51,359 nt of DNA from Pseudogemmobacter humi (GCF_900609055.1 NZ_UXAW01000119.1:1-51359), one strand, 5' to 3'. Shown: positions 8,080-17,707, counted from the first letter of the stretch. The notes: generated from the sequence alone by a model not told the origin. A program made the numbers and translations.

Positions 8080-9287
8080 TCTGCCGCTTGGACCGTCGCG
8101 CGGGCCCGGGCCTCTTCGGCCGCATATTTGCGCACGAGCCAGGTCTGAAGGCGCTTGATCACCTCTTCCTCGGGCGCCAGCGGGCCGCGCGCCGAGAAGC
8201 TGGAGTTGTAGCCCTGCTGGCAGCTGCGCCAGGCGTAGAGATCTTCCTCCATCACCGGGCCCAGATCCTTCACCTCACGCTCGTAATTCTCGCGGAAATC
8301 TTCGCGGGCGAGGGTGGATTCGGGATACATCCAGCTGACCGCATAGAGCGATTTCTGCGCCCCCACCGGCAGCCAGAGGAAGTATTTCACCTTGTCGGGC
8401 ATGGCGACGATCAACAGGTTCGGCGCCACCGTCACATAGCTGAGCTGGGTGCGCTCCTGATCGCTCAGCCCCGCGATCGGCGGCTGGAGGATCGTTTTGG
8501 TATGGGTGGGCGCCGCATCGCGATGCGTGCTGCACAGGTTGTAGGAAATGACCCCCTTGTCGAGATCGTTGAACTCGACCGCCTCGTCCAGGGTCTGGCC
8601 GCGGCTGAGTTCATACATATCTCCCCAGGAACTGGAGTGGAGATACATGCAGTGGTAGCATTCGTCGTTGAAGATCTTCCAGTTCCAGTCGAATTCTTCG
8701 AGATGGAGCGGAGCTGCCCCGCGCAGCGAGGCCATATCGTAATTGCGCAGCTGCTGACCCAGCTTCGCCAGCCGCTCGCCAACCGGCGGCAGGCTTTCAT
8801 CCATGGTGATGAACACGAAACCTTCCCAGATCTCGGTGCGGATGCGCGGGATGCAGACATGGGCGACGGATTCGCCATCCGCCCCGCCATCGGTCAGCCC
8901 CGGAGCCCCGATCAGCTTGCCCGACAGATCATAGGTCCAGGCATGAAGCGGGCAGCGCAGGCGGCGCAGATTGCCGCGCCCCTCGACAAGGATCATCCCG
9001 CGATGCTGACAGACATTGGCCAGAACCTGGACCTTCCGGTCCCGGTCGCGCAGCACGATCAGCGGATCCTTCCCGACCCGGATCGTATAGTAATCCCCCG
9101 GGTTCGGAATCTCGTTGGCGTGGCCCACGCAGAACCATTCATGCCGCCATACGGCGTTCATTTCAAAGTCGAAAAATTCACTGCTGGAAAAGACGCTGGC
9201 TGGCAACGCAATGACAGTCTCCGCGTCCAGCGTGCTGGAATGCAGGTCTTCAAGCGGGACGGGAGAGGTGAGAAGAGGCTGATTCAT
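8076..9287 (-). CDS. Rieske non-heme iron oxygenase, catalytic subunit
   Basis: A 403-residue oxygenase and first gene of the operon. The Rieske cluster ligands are Cys93-x-His95 (CQHRG) and Cys112-xx-His115 (CPLHAW). The mononuclear iron site is in NDECYHCMYLH with His212 and His217; the third, carboxylate ligand should be in the EEDLYAWRS region near the C-terminus. With only an alpha subunit and a VanB-type reductase, the system resembles demethylating or hydroxylating oxygenases such as those acting on glycine betaine, proline betaine, carnitine or vanillate, rather than alpha-beta ring dioxygenases. The polyamine-type importer and amidase in the operon favour an N-containing substrate, but this is inference. 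Confidence 0.93.
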   Translation of the reverse strand: MNQPLLTSPVPLEDLHSSTLDAETVIALPASVFSSSEFFDFEMNAVWRHEWFCVGHANEIPNPGDYYTIRVGKDPLIVLRDRDRKVQVLANVCQHRGMILVEGRGNLRRLRCPLHAWTYDLSGKLIGAPGLTDGGADGESVAHVCIPRIRTEIWEGFVFITMDESLPPVGERLAKLGQQLRNYDMASLRGAAPLHLEEFDWNWKIFNDECYHCMYLHSSSWGDMYELSRGQTLDEAVEFNDLDKGVISYNLCSTHRDAAPTHTKTILQPPIAGLSDQERTQLSYVTVAPNLLIVAMPDKVKYFLWLPVGAQKSLYAVSWMYPESTLAREDFRENYEREVKDLGPVMEEDLYAWRSCQQGYNSSFSARGPLAPEEEVIKRLQTWLVRKYAAEEARARATVQAAE

Positions 9288-9359
9288 ATGAAAACCCTCA
9301 TGGCTATGTCACTGGACGACCTGTTCGCTTGAGGTATGACTACAAGTCAGATGCATCTT

Positions 9360-9400
9360 TGAGAAACATCGATAATTCAGCGATAGATGAGATTTTCTCA
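9360..9400. promoter_or_regulatory. Inverted repeat between the Rieske operon and its divergent LysR gene
   Basis: TGAGAAA (9360-9366) and TTTCTCA (9394-9400) form a perfect 7-bp inverted repeat. Nested between them, but slightly off-centre, CATC (9367-9370) and GATG (9386-9389) form a second short dyad. The site lies in the 223-bp AT-richer gap between the oxygenase start (9287) and the LysR start (9511), where a LysR-type operator would be expected. Binding is inferred from position and symmetry only. Confidence 0.4.
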
Positions 9401-9510
9401 CCGATCTTCACATCCGGGCGCTTGCGATGCCGCCGCGGCGCAGGCAGGATGATGCGGGATCGGACCAGATGCGCCGCCTATGGCGGCCGGGCAGGAAACG
9501 GGGCAACGGG

Positions 9511-10416
9511 ATGGCGGCGGGCAACCTCATGCACCTGAACGGGCTGCGGGTCTTCACGATCGCCGCGACCCATCTGAATTTCGTGCTCGCCGCGAAAGAG
9601 CTGAATGTCTCACCCTCGGCGGTCAGCCATCAGATCCGCACGCTGGAAGAATATCTCGGAACGAAGCTGTTCCTGCGCGAAGCGAGGCAACTGGCGCTGA
9701 CCCAGGAAGGGGCGCATCTCTACCAGCGCCTGAGCGGCCCGTTCCGCGATATCGGCTCGGCGATCGAACAGATCCGTCAGCAGAGCAATTCGCGTCAGGT
9801 CACGCTGATCTGCCGGCCATTCTTCTCCAGCTTCTGGCTTGCTTCGCGGCTGCAATCCTTCTGGGCCGAGCATCCCCGGATCTCGCTGAATCTTATCCAT
9901 CAGAACTTTCTCGCGCCGCACGACTTCGATCGCGCCGAACTGGCGGTGGTCTGGGGCAAGACGCCGCTGGACAGCATGTCTTACGTTCCCCTGGTCGTGG
10001 GCGGGCTGTCACCCATCATGCATGTCTCCCTGGCGGGGCGGATGGGTGTGCCGCAAACCCCGGAAGACCTGAGGAACTTCACGCTGCTGCATGAGGAAAA
10101 CCGGCTGGGCTGGACGGAATGGTTCGAATACGCCGGGGTCTCGAAAACAGAGGGAATGCAATCCTATCTGATCGACGACACCAACGTCCGCTACCAGAGC
10201 ATGATCAGCGGCCAGGGAATCATGCTGGGTGCCGCGCGGCTGTTGCGGCCGCAGATCGAATCGGGCGAACTCATCCAGCCCTTCGATATCGTGCTGTCGG
10301 ACTACCGATACTGGCTCGTCTGGCCAGAGGGCCGGGCCCTGAGCACGCGCTGCCGGCAACTGATCGACTGGCTGCAAAAGGAGGCAGCCATGACAGGCGT
10401 CCGGGGCGCGCCATAG
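9511..10416 (+). CDS. LysR-family transcriptional regulator (GcvA-like)
   Basis: A 301-residue regulator with an N-terminal winged helix-turn-helix (about residues 7-66, with LNVSPSAVSHQIRTLEEYLG as the recognition region) and a periplasmic-binding-like effector domain. The frame is open upstream to 9427, but that part is Arg-rich and non-conserved. I chose the ATG at 9511 (MAAGNLMHLNGLRVF), preceded by a purine-rich GGAAACGGGG; the ATG at 9529 is an alternative. It is divergent from the Rieske oxygenase operon, the typical LysR arrangement, so it probably activates that operon in response to its substrate or an intermediate. Confidence 0.9.
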   Translation: MAAGNLMHLNGLRVFTIAATHLNFVLAAKELNVSPSAVSHQIRTLEEYLGTKLFLREARQLALTQEGAHLYQRLSGPFRDIGSAIEQIRQQSNSRQVTLICRPFFSSFWLASRLQSFWAEHPRISLNLIHQNFLAPHDFDRAELAVVWGKTPLDSMSYVPLVVGGLSPIMHVSLAGRMGVPQTPEDLRNFTLLHEENRLGWTEWFEYAGVSKTEGMQSYLIDDTNVRYQSMISGQGIMLGAARLLRPQIESGELIQPFDIVLSDYRYWLVWPEGRALSTRCRQLIDWLQKEAAMTGVRGAP

Positions 10417-10453
10417 TTTGCGACAGACCACGCGGGCGGCGGCCTTTGCTTCC

Positions 10454-11374
10454 TCAGCGCCCGCCTTCCCCGAGCGCGGCGAAGTAGCTGATCGCATGAT
10501 CGGTGAACCGCCGGGTTATCGGTCCGCGATGCATGCCATCGCGCGACGCCAGCACGATGCGCAGGGGGCGAATGTCATTTTCGATGCGCAGGGCACGGAT
10601 CTCGCGGCGATCGTAGGTCAGGTTCGAGGGGGGCTGCATCACCAGCAGGGTGAAACCAAAGCCCGAGGCGACCGCACTGCGCACGGCCTCCATCGAGGTC
10701 GATACATAAGAGATTTGCGGCGTAATCCCGCCCTCGGCCAACAACTCCACAAAGTAGCTGCGGCTGCCCGGCCCATCCAGCAAGACATAGGGTTCGTCCG
10801 CAAGGTCATGTAAATTCACGGATTCGCGCGCGGCAAGGGGATGATCCGCCGCGAGCACGACCATCGGCTTCGGGGCGGCAAGTTCGATCAGCGCCATGTC
10901 GCTCAGTTCGGCGCCGCGCTCATAGGTCAATGCAAAGTCTATGGTGCCGTCGCGCAATGTATCTGCAAGGCTGACCAGCGACATTTCCTGATGCCGGACC
11001 ACGATACCCGGCAAAATTGTGTGGAAACTGCGGATCAGCCCGGCGGCATAGAAGGGAGACAGGGTCCAGAATACGCCCAGCCGGATCTCACCCGCCCTTT
11101 CCGCGGCCAGGGCTGCGGCCTCGCGCTCAACCTGTTCAGCCTGCTGTAGCAGACCCTCGACATGCTTCAGGAACATCCGCCCTTGCAATGTCAGGCTCAG
11201 CCCCCTGGCATGGTGCCGGTCGAACAGCATGAGGCCGGTCATATGCTCAAGCTTTTCAATGGCCTGGGCGACGGAAGGTTGCGATATGTTCAGGATTCTC
11301 GCCGCTTGTGCGATGCCGCCATGTTCCGCCACGGCGCGGAAATAGGCACATTGACGAAGGGTGAAGCGAACCAT
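10454..11374 (-). CDS. LysR-family transcriptional regulator
   Basis: A 306-residue LysR protein. It has an N-terminal HTH (LRQCAYFRAVAEHGGIAQAA, then NISQPSVAQAIEKLE) and an effector-binding domain with IRLGVFWTLSPFY and a DFALTYERG segment. It converges on the other LysR gene and is followed upstream (11375-12039) by a long gap without a clear gene, so its target is not obvious. CbbR/CynR-like regulators look similar. It may act on the Rieske operon, or its former divergent partner may have been lost. Confidence 0.9.
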   Translation of the reverse strand: MVRFTLRQCAYFRAVAEHGGIAQAARILNISQPSVAQAIEKLEHMTGLMLFDRHHARGLSLTLQGRMFLKHVEGLLQQAEQVEREAAALAAERAGEIRLGVFWTLSPFYAAGLIRSFHTILPGIVVRHQEMSLVSLADTLRDGTIDFALTYERGAELSDMALIELAAPKPMVVLAADHPLAARESVNLHDLADEPYVLLDGPGSRSYFVELLAEGGITPQISYVSTSMEAVRSAVASGFGFTLLVMQPPSNLTYDRREIRALRIENDIRPLRIVLASRDGMHRGPITRRFTDHAISYFAALGEGGR

Positions 11375-12039
11375 ATTTTTCCTTCTTTAATCCCCATATA
11401 TATGAGTTTTCATATTTCCTCAGAGCAGTTCAAGCTGCTTCTTGTCACGACCTGCGGCAGACGCCGCATTCCTGGCAATAAGATGGATCTGAGAGTCAGC
11501 GATGTCGCCAGCCCAATCCCCAGCCGAACTGTTCACTGCTGCGAGCCGCCGCCCCTGGGGCCCGCGGATGTGGCGGTTGCCCGTCTCCGCAAACTCACGT
11601 CTCGCCGCCCTCCCGACGGGGCCGGCTTCTCCGATGAGTGCGGTCGCCTTTGCAGACCGGGACCGCCTCCGCCCGGCCCGGAAGGCCGGCTGCCTGGATC
11701 GGATCTGGGGCCCGGGGCATGATCTGACCGTTCGGCCTCTCGAACCGGATGGATTGCAGACTGATCAGCCCGACTGACCGGGTCTTCTGCAACGGCGCTC
11801 TTTGCATCACTCCGGGCCGGGATTCGCCCCCTGCAACTTTAAACATGATTCCGCCGATCAGACTTCGGGTTTGATCGCTCTGTCGTCTGCACCATGGAGA
11901 ATCGCGATGGCCTTTGAACAGGTGCCGATGGCGCCATGGTCACCCAGGTGGCCTTTCCCGATCACAGCGGAGCGGGGGTGGGTGCCGGTTGCGCGCCGGA
12001 TCATATCCTGCGCGATCTGACCGAAATCCGGTCGCTGAC
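11375..12039. other. 665-bp gap without a confident gene; possible decayed coding remnant
   Basis: The first ~50 bp upstream of the LysR gene are AT-rich (CATATATATGAG) and may hold its promoter. The rest is GC-rich with several overlapping short open frames, none with a convincing start, ribosome site or family match. Near the right end, on the plus strand, a short frame reads naturally (MENRDGL, then after one stop TGADGAMVTQVAFPDHSGAG and on to a TAG at 12041). This may be the scar of a degraded gene, but I cannot assign a family and no gene is called. Confidence 0.35.
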
Positions 12040-13068
12040 CTAGCGCGCGCCCCAGGTGTCCGAGAGCCGGTAACCGCCGGGCCAGGGGTCTGACGGGTCC
12101 AGCATGTGCTGATGGATCCCGGTGATCCAGCCGCGGCCCGAAATCTCGGGCCGGATCGCCGGGATCTCGCCCACCGTGGTGGTGCCGAGGATGCGGCCGG
12201 TGAACTCCGACCCGATCAGCGACACCGCCGTCAGCCGGTCGGCCTCGGTCATCTGCCCGCGCGCGTGCAGCACCGCCATCCGGGCCGAAAGCGCGGTGCC
12301 GGTGGGCGAGCGGTCGACCTTGCCGGGCCGGATCGCCACCGCTGCGCCCGCGCGCAGATCGTTGCCCTGGCGGGCGACCGGCCCGGCGAACAGGCAAAAG
12401 GAATAATGCGTCCAGTCCGGGTTGGTCGGGTGGCGAAAGCCAAGCTGTTCGGTCCCGGCGTCCGAGATCCTGACGCCGAGCTTCGCGATGTCATGCGCCT
12501 CGTCCGGCGTCAGCGAGAACCCCAGGCTGCGCGCATCGACGAAGACGAAACTGTCGCCGCCCCAGGCGGTGTCCACCGTCAGGGTGCCCAGCCCCTCGAC
12601 CTCGATCCTCGCGTCCAGCCGTTCGGCGAAGCTCGGCAGGTTTTCGACGAAGATCCGCTCGGCCTTGCCGTTCCGGCATTCCGCGCGCACCCGCACCAGC
12701 CCGCCGGGGGCCTCCAGCACCATGCGGGTTTCGGGCTCCTGCATCGGCACGATGCCGCTGTCGAGCAGCACGGTCGAGACGCAGATCGAGTTCGAGCCCG
12801 ACATCGGCGGCGTGTCCTCGGGTTCCATGATGATCCAGGCGGCGTCGGCCTCGGGGTGTTTCGGCGGCACCAGCAGGTTGACGTGGCGGAACACGCCCCC
12901 GCGCGGCTCGTTCAGCACGAAATTGCGCAGGGTGTTGTCTTCGGCGATCCAGCGCGACTGTTCCCAGATCGTGTCCCCGGGCGGTGGGCGGACGCCGCCG
13001 ACGATCACGTCGCCGACCTCGCCCTCGGCATGGGCGGAAATCACATGGATCGTCTTGACGCTGCGCAT
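12040..13068 (-). CDS. Proline racemase-family protein, Ser/Thr type: probable trans-3-hydroxy-L-proline dehydratase
   Basis: A 342-residue proline racemase superfamily member. The two catalytic positions that are Cys in racemases/epimerases are Ser90 ([11 protein letters not shown]) and Thr256 (DRSPTGTAL). A Thr in the second position is characteristic of trans-3-hydroxy-L-proline dehydratases, which need one base to eliminate water and give delta1-pyrroline-2-carboxylate. The C-terminal block ([22 protein letters not shown]) also fits that subgroup as I remember it. It is the last gene of the hydroxyproline operon, 4 bp after the aconitase-X gene. The divergent Ldh_2 reductase would convert the product to L-proline. 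Confidence 0.85.
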   Translation of the reverse strand: MRSVKTIHVISAHAEGEVGDVIVGGVRPPPGDTIWEQSRWIAEDNTLRNFVLNEPRGGVFRHVNLLVPPKHPEADAAWIIMEPEDTPPMSGSNSICVSTVLLDSGIVPMQEPETRMVLEAPGGLVRVRAECRNGKAERIFVENLPSFAERLDARIEVEGLGTLTVDTAWGGDSFVFVDARSLGFSLTPDEAHDIAKLGVRISDAGTEQLGFRHPTNPDWTHYSFCLFAGPVARQGNDLRAGAAVAIRPGKVDRSPTGTALSARMAVLHARGQMTEADRLTAVSLIGSEFTGRILGTTTVGEIPAIRPEISGRGWITGIHQHMLDPSDPWPGGYRLSDTWGAR

Positions 13069-13072
13069 GGGG

Positions 13073-14743
13073 TCACTCCAGCCAGGGGGGAAGGGTCTTT
13101 GCGGCGTGGCCGCTGAGCGCGGTCCGGGCGCAGTCGGCCAGGCTGCCGAAGCGCAACGCGCGCCCGGAGAGCCCCGGCCCGTAATGGGCGTATTTGCCGG
13201 AATTGGTCATCAGCGCCCTTGTGGCGGTCGGGAACACCGGCTCCGAGATCGAGCACCAGCACAGATCGGGCAGCACCTGGACACCGAACTGCTCCAGCCG
13301 CGCGAGCGTGCCGTCCGCGCGCAGCCCGGCGATCACCTGGCGGCCGGCGGTGATGATGGTGGGGATCGCGACCGGCCCCGCCAGCAGACCCGCGAAGGCG
13401 CGGCATTCCTGGTGCGAGGCATGGGGGCTGCCGATGGCGATCAGCTCCACCTCTTCCGGCCCCTCGTTCAGGATGCGCCAGGCCTCAGCCATATCGTCGC
13501 GGGTGATCCGGGCATGGTCGGCATCTTCGCGGATCAGATGCGCCTCGGGGGTCACGCCTTCCACATGCAGCATCGGCGCCGCCGAAGTGGTGCCGAAGGC
13601 CGCGCAAAGCGCCTTCAGCGCCTCGGGATCAGGGGCGGCCTGCGCCAGCCCACGGAGCAGCGGAATCCGGTCGGGTGAGGCCCGCCCCGCCAGCCAGCCG
13701 ATCAGAGGCCAAAAGGCGTCATCCGCGCCCTCGGGCATCCCGATGTCGATCACCCGCGCGGCGCGGCGGTGCTCATCCAGATAGACCCCCGCGAGCGGCG
13801 CGCGGCCCGTCACCGCGATGCAGAGGTCGAGGAAATCCGGGTGTTTCGCCGTGCGCGCGCCCAGCACGGTATTGGCATAGATCACCGCGTTCGATTCCGC
13901 CCAGGCGATGGTCTCGCCCTCGGCCGGCGCCGTGTCCAGCAGATAGGGTGAGCAGGTAAAGCTGTTCCTGCACCCCATCCGCACATAGGCATCGGCCAGC
14001 CGCGCCGCGGGGCCGCCGAACGAAGGCGGCACGCCCTGCGCCTGCCAGTTCTCGCGGTCGACCGAGATCGCGTTCATCGTGGTCGGCACCCGCACCTTTG
14101 CCCCCAGATCCGCCATCTTTTCGGCGAAGGTCAGGTTGGCGGGGCTGGCGTAGATGCAGCCGTCGATATGGGCCTGGGTCACGTCGATCAGCCGCGCGGC
14201 GCCCTGATTGGCCGCCATCGCCACGATGATCCGCATCGCCTGGCGGGTGGCCTCGCCCTCGGCGCCATTCAGCATGGCGCGGTCCGCTTCGGTCAGCTCC
14301 AGGTCTGACGCTTCCGGCGGGGCGACCGGCAGGGTCAGACCGGGGGCCTCGATGGCCGCCGGGCTGACGGCTGCCTCGGGTTCCTGCGCCAGCCGCTGCC
14401 AGTCGCCGGGCTCCAGCCGCAGGACCGGCAGGGGTTTCCCGAACATCTCCGCCGCGATCAGCGCGCCCAAAGTCACCACATCCTCGGGCTGCGAGAAGAT
14501 GATCGCCGCCGGCGCCCGCCCGTTCAGCGCCAGATCGAGGATCACCCCCGATCCGGTGCACGACCCCCGGGTCGAGGGCATCATCAGGACCGATCCGGCG
14601 ATGCTTTTCCCGTGCAGAGGGTGATGCACGTCGATCACCCTGCCGGTCGCGGGATCGACACCGCCCCAGAAGCTGAGCGGCTCTTCGGTCGCCAGCACCG
14701 GCCCCCGCGCGCTGCCGGTCAGGATGCTGCGCGCGGCGCTCAT
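13073..14743 (-). CDS. lhpI: Aconitase X fusion protein: probable cis-3-hydroxy-L-proline dehydratase
   Basis: A 556-residue aconitase X (AcnX). The N-terminal ~130 residues are the small domain (DUF126: [35 protein letters not shown]) and the remainder is the large domain (DUF521: [40 protein letters not shown], and a late [20 protein letters not shown] block). Fused single-chain AcnX proteins next to hydroxyproline genes are cis-3-hydroxy-L-proline dehydratases, giving delta1-pyrroline-2-carboxylate. The start is the ATG at 14743, overlapping the epimerase stop by 4 bp (ATGA); sequence further upstream belongs to that gene. Substrate assignment rests on family plus context. Confidence 0.88.
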   Translation of the reverse strand: MSAARSILTGSARGPVLATEEPLSFWGGVDPATGRVIDVHHPLHGKSIAGSVLMMPSTRGSCTGSGVILDLALNGRAPAAIIFSQPEDVVTLGALIAAEMFGKPLPVLRLEPGDWQRLAQEPEAAVSPAAIEAPGLTLPVAPPEASDLELTEADRAMLNGAEGEATRQAMRIIVAMAANQGAARLIDVTQAHIDGCIYASPANLTFAEKMADLGAKVRVPTTMNAISVDRENWQAQGVPPSFGGPAARLADAYVRMGCRNSFTCSPYLLDTAPAEGETIAWAESNAVIYANTVLGARTAKHPDFLDLCIAVTGRAPLAGVYLDEHRRAARVIDIGMPEGADDAFWPLIGWLAGRASPDRIPLLRGLAQAAPDPEALKALCAAFGTTSAAPMLHVEGVTPEAHLIREDADHARITRDDMAEAWRILNEGPEEVELIAIGSPHASHQECRAFAGLLAGPVAIPTIITAGRQVIAGLRADGTLARLEQFGVQVLPDLCWCSISEPVFPTATRALMTNSGKYAHYGPGLSGRALRFGSLADCARTALSGHAAKTLPPWLE

Positions 14744-15741
14744 TTCACCACGAATCCATGGGCATAGGGGTCGCGGTCGTCGATGAAGATGGTGTTGATC
14801 CCGGTCTGCCGCGCCCATCCTCCGATGGAGGGAATGATCGCAGCTTTCCCGCCGACCTCGGCCGCCGCCTCGACCCGGCCTTTGAAGATCGAGCCGATGA
14901 TCGATTCATGCCAGAACTCATCCCCGACCTTCAGCTTCCCCTTCGCCGCCAGCTGCGCCATCCGCGCCGAGGTGCCAGTGCCGCAGGGCGAGCGGTCGAT
15001 GGCCTTGTCGCCGTAGAACACCGCGTTGCGGGCATGCGCCCCCTCGACGGTCGGCGCGCCGGTCCACTGGATATGCGACAGCCCGTTGATCCGCGCATCG
15101 CCCGGGTGGGTGAAGTCGTATTTCTCGTTCAGCGCCCGGCGCAGCTTCGGCGAGAAGCCGATCAGCTCTCCGGCGGTGAAATCGGCCATGTCGCGGAAGT
15201 TCTTCTGCGGCTCAACAATCGCGTAGAAATTGCCGCCATAGGCCACATCCACCACGATCTCGCCCAGACCCTCGACCTCGGCCGTCATCCCCTCGGCGTA
15301 GAGGAACGAGGGCACGTTGGTCAGCCGCACTTCCTCTACGAAGCGGCCGTTCTGTCGGTATTCGATATCGACCTTGCCGGCAGGGGCGTCGATCGACAGC
15401 TTCCCCGGCTCGCGCGGCTGGATCAGCCCGTTCTCGATGCCCATGGTGATGGTGCCGATGGTGCCGTGACCGCACATCGGCAGGCAGCCCGAGGTCTCGA
15501 TGAACAAGACCGCCACGTCGCAATCCGCCCGCGTCGGCGGGTAGAGGATACTGCCCGACATCATGTCATGGCCGCGCGGCTCGAACATCAGCCCGGTGCG
15601 GATCCAGTCGAACTCGCGCAGGAAATGGGCGCGTTTCTCCAGCATGTCGCGGCCCTCAAGCCGCGGGCCGCCGCCCGAGACGAGGCGCACCGGATTGCCG
15701 CAGGTATGGCCGTCGAGGCAGGAAAACGTATGGTTGGCCAT
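14740..15741 (-). CDS. 4-hydroxyproline 2-epimerase (Cys/Cys proline racemase family)
   Basis: A 333-residue proline racemase superfamily enzyme with both catalytic cysteines: Cys90 in [10 protein letters not shown] and Cys253 in [16 protein letters not shown]. This pair, the length and the neighbours point to trans-4-hydroxy-L-proline to cis-4-hydroxy-D-proline epimerisation. The opening [19 protein letters not shown] is typical of 4-hydroxyproline epimerases. The next gene upstream encodes the expected D-amino-acid dehydrogenase (3-bp gap), and the AcnX gene downstream overlaps by 4 bp. Plain proline racemase is a less likely alternative given the cluster. Confidence 0.92.
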   Translation of the reverse strand: MANHTFSCLDGHTCGNPVRLVSGGGPRLEGRDMLEKRAHFLREFDWIRTGLMFEPRGHDMMSGSILYPPTRADCDVAVLFIETSGCLPMCGHGTIGTITMGIENGLIQPREPGKLSIDAPAGKVDIEYRQNGRFVEEVRLTNVPSFLYAEGMTAEVEGLGEIVVDVAYGGNFYAIVEPQKNFRDMADFTAGELIGFSPKLRRALNEKYDFTHPGDARINGLSHIQWTGAPTVEGAHARNAVFYGDKAIDRSPCGTGTSARMAQLAAKGKLKVGDEFWHESIIGSIFKGRVEAAAEVGGKAAIIPSIGGWARQTGINTIFIDDRDPYAHGFVVK

Positions 15742-15744
15742 GGG

Positions 15745-16980
15745 TCAGAACCTCTGCGGAGAGAACGGGGTCAGGTCGATTGCGGGCGCGGTGCCGGTCA
15801 CCAGATCGGCGACCAGACGCGCGGTGCCCGCCGATTGCGTCAGGCCGAGATGGCCGTGGCCGAAGGCATGGATCACCCGGGGGGACGCTTTGGAGCGCCC
15901 GATGGCGGGCAGGCTGTCCGGGAGCGAGGGGCGGAAGCCCATCCACTGCACGCCTCCCTCGGGGTTCAGCCCCGGCAGGAAGGCGCGGGCCTTCTTCAGC
16001 ATCGCTTCGGAGCGTTTGTAGTTCGGCGGCAGGTTCAGCCCGCCCAGCTCCACCGCACCCCCCACCCGGATGCCGGTGGACAGCCGGGAGATCACGAACC
16101 CATGGCCGCCGAAGGTGACCTGGGTGCGCAGATCGAAGGCGTTCTGCGGCAGGGTGGTGTTGTAGCCGCGTTCGGTCTCCAGCGGGATGCGGTCGCCCAC
16201 CGAGCGGGCGATCCGGTGCGAGAAGGCCCCGGCGCAGATCACCGCATGAGCGGCGCGCAGGCTGCGGATCCCCGCCACCGCCTCGACCCCCTCGGGCCCG
16301 GCGTTCAGCGCGGTGATCTCCGCGGTCTCGATCCGGCCGCCATTCGCGCGGAACCGCTCGGCCAGCGCGAGCGTGTAGAGCTTCGGGTCGCTGATCGAAT
16401 ACCAGCCGGGGGTGAAGGTGCCATGGGTGAACCGCGGCGACAGGCCCGGTTGCAGCTCGGCCATTTCCCCGGCCCGCAGATGGCGAAACTCGATCCCGTG
16501 TTCCGCCCGCGCCTGCCAGCCGGGCAGCGAGGCGTTGAGTTCCGCCTCGCTCTCATAGACCTGGAGATTGCCCTTCTTCTCCAGCATGTCTGAGGTGCCG
16601 GTGGCGGCCAGAAACGGCTCCAGCTCGGCTTTCGACAGATCCATCAGCGCGGTCTGCGCCGTGGTGGACTGCGCCACCCGCGCGGGCGAGCAGGCGCGCC
16701 AGAACCGGAACATCCAGGGCGCGATCTTCAGCGCATAGGCCGGCGGCACCGACAGCGGCCCGAGCGGGTCGAGCAGCCATTTCGGCGCCTTCTTCAGGAT
16801 CCCGGGCGAGGCCAGCGGCAGGATATCGGTGAAGGCGAAGGCCCCGGCATTGCCGGCCGAGGCCCCGGCGGCCGGCCCTTCGCGGTCCACCACCGTGACT
16901 TTCAGCCCCCGCGCCTGCAACGCGAGAGCCGCGGAAAGCCCGACGACCCCCGCCCCGATGACGATCACATCGCTCATCAT
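15745..16980 (-). CDS. FAD-dependent D-amino-acid dehydrogenase (probable cis-4-hydroxy-D-proline dehydrogenase)
   Basis: A 411-residue DadA-type flavoprotein. The dinucleotide fold starts at residue 5 with VIGAGVVGLSAALAL (GxGxxG at 9-14) and the acidic end VVDRE; the AGASAGNAGAFAF stretch and the C-terminal GHGHLGLTQSAGTARLVADL are DAO-family hallmarks. In hydroxyproline operons this enzyme oxidises cis-4-hydroxy-D-proline made by the epimerase to 4-hydroxy-delta1-pyrroline-2-carboxylate, passing electrons to the respiratory chain. It sits between the transporter ATPase (4-bp gap) and the epimerase (3-bp gap). Either Met1 or Met2 could be the start. Confidence 0.88.
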   Translation of the reverse strand: MMSDVIVIGAGVVGLSAALALQARGLKVTVVDREGPAAGASAGNAGAFAFTDILPLASPGILKKAPKWLLDPLGPLSVPPAYALKIAPWMFRFWRACSPARVAQSTTAQTALMDLSKAELEPFLAATGTSDMLEKKGNLQVYESEAELNASLPGWQARAEHGIEFRHLRAGEMAELQPGLSPRFTHGTFTPGWYSISDPKLYTLALAERFRANGGRIETAEITALNAGPEGVEAVAGIRSLRAAHAVICAGAFSHRIARSVGDRIPLETERGYNTTLPQNAFDLRTQVTFGGHGFVISRLSTGIRVGGAVELGGLNLPPNYKRSEAMLKKARAFLPGLNPEGGVQWMGFRPSLPDSLPAIGRSKASPRVIHAFGHGHLGLTQSAGTARLVADLVTGTAPAIDLTPFSPQRF

Positions 16981-16984
16981 GCCC

Positions 16985-17707
16985 TCAATGCGTCGCGGCC
17001 AGGAACTGCCGCAGTTCGGGATCTTTCGGCGCGTCGAACAGCTCTTCGGGCGGGGCGATCTCGGCCATCACGCCCTTGTGGAAGAACGCCACCCGGTCCG
17101 AGACCTCGCGCGCGAACTTCATCTCATGGGTGACGCAGATCATCGTCATGCCTTCCGAGGCCAGCATCCGCAGCGTGTCCAGCACCTCGCCCACCAGCTG
17201 CGGGTCGAGCGCCGAGGTCACCTCGTCGAACAGCATGTAATCGGGCGACATCGCCAGCGCGCGGGCAATCGCCATGCGCTGCTGCTGACCGCCCGACAGG
17301 CGCGAAGGATAGACCGAGAGCTTGTCGCCCAGCCCGACATGTTTCAGTTGCTTCTCGGCTTCGGCCCCCGCCTCGGCTTTCGAGCGTTTCAGGACCTTGA
17401 CCTGCGCCAGCATCACGTTTTCCAGCACCGTCAGATGCGGGAAGGCGTTCCATTGCTGGAACACGATGCCGATCTTCTGGCGCAGCTTGTTCAGATCGGT
17501 GCTTTTGGCGTGGACCTCGATCCCGTCGACCAGGATCTTGCCGGAATCGATAGGCTCCAGCCCGTTGATGCAGGTCAGCAGCGTCGATTTCCCCGAGCCC
17601 GAGCCGCCGATCACGGTCAGCACCTCGCCCCTGGGCACCGTCAGGTTGATGCCCTTGAGGACTTCCAGCGGGCCAAAGCTTTTGCGGACGTTTTCGATCT
17701 CAATCAT
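16985..17707 (-). CDS. Polar amino acid ABC transporter ATP-binding protein (GlnQ/HisP type)
   Basis: A 240-residue ATPase with Walker A GGSGSGKS (34-41), signature [15 protein letters not shown] (from 137), Walker B YMLFDEVTSALD (from 157) and a switch His in CVTHEMKFAREV. The size and the DEVTSALDPQLV sequence are those of polar-amino-acid importers. The start is the ATG at 17707 (MIEIENVRKSFG); it overlaps the end of the upstream permease by 8 bp, so translation is coupled. With its two permeases and binding protein it should import hydroxyproline, judged by the operon context. Confidence 0.94.
   Translation of the reverse strand: MIEIENVRKSFGPLEVLKGINLTVPRGEVLTVIGGSGSGKSTLLTCINGLEPIDSGKILVDGIEVHAKSTDLNKLRQKIGIVFQQWNAFPHLTVLENVMLAQVKVLKRSKAEAGAEAEKQLKHVGLGDKLSVYPSRLSGGQQQRMAIARALAMSPDYMLFDEVTSALDPQLVGEVLDTLRMLASEGMTMICVTHEMKFAREVSDRVAFFHKGVMAEIAPPEELFDAPKDPELRQFLAATH

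Noticed and set aside
11595-11846. Minus-strand frame of 83 codons in the 11375-12039 gap as an IS or small gene
   Set aside because: No transposase motif, no inverted repeats at its borders and no ribosome site; left as unassigned.
14758-16593. Very long plus-strand frame (611 codons) opposite the epimerase and dehydrogenase
   Set aside because: High GC creates open antisense frames; composition is Arg/Gly/His-rich and no family is recognisable, whereas both minus-strand genes show catalytic motifs.
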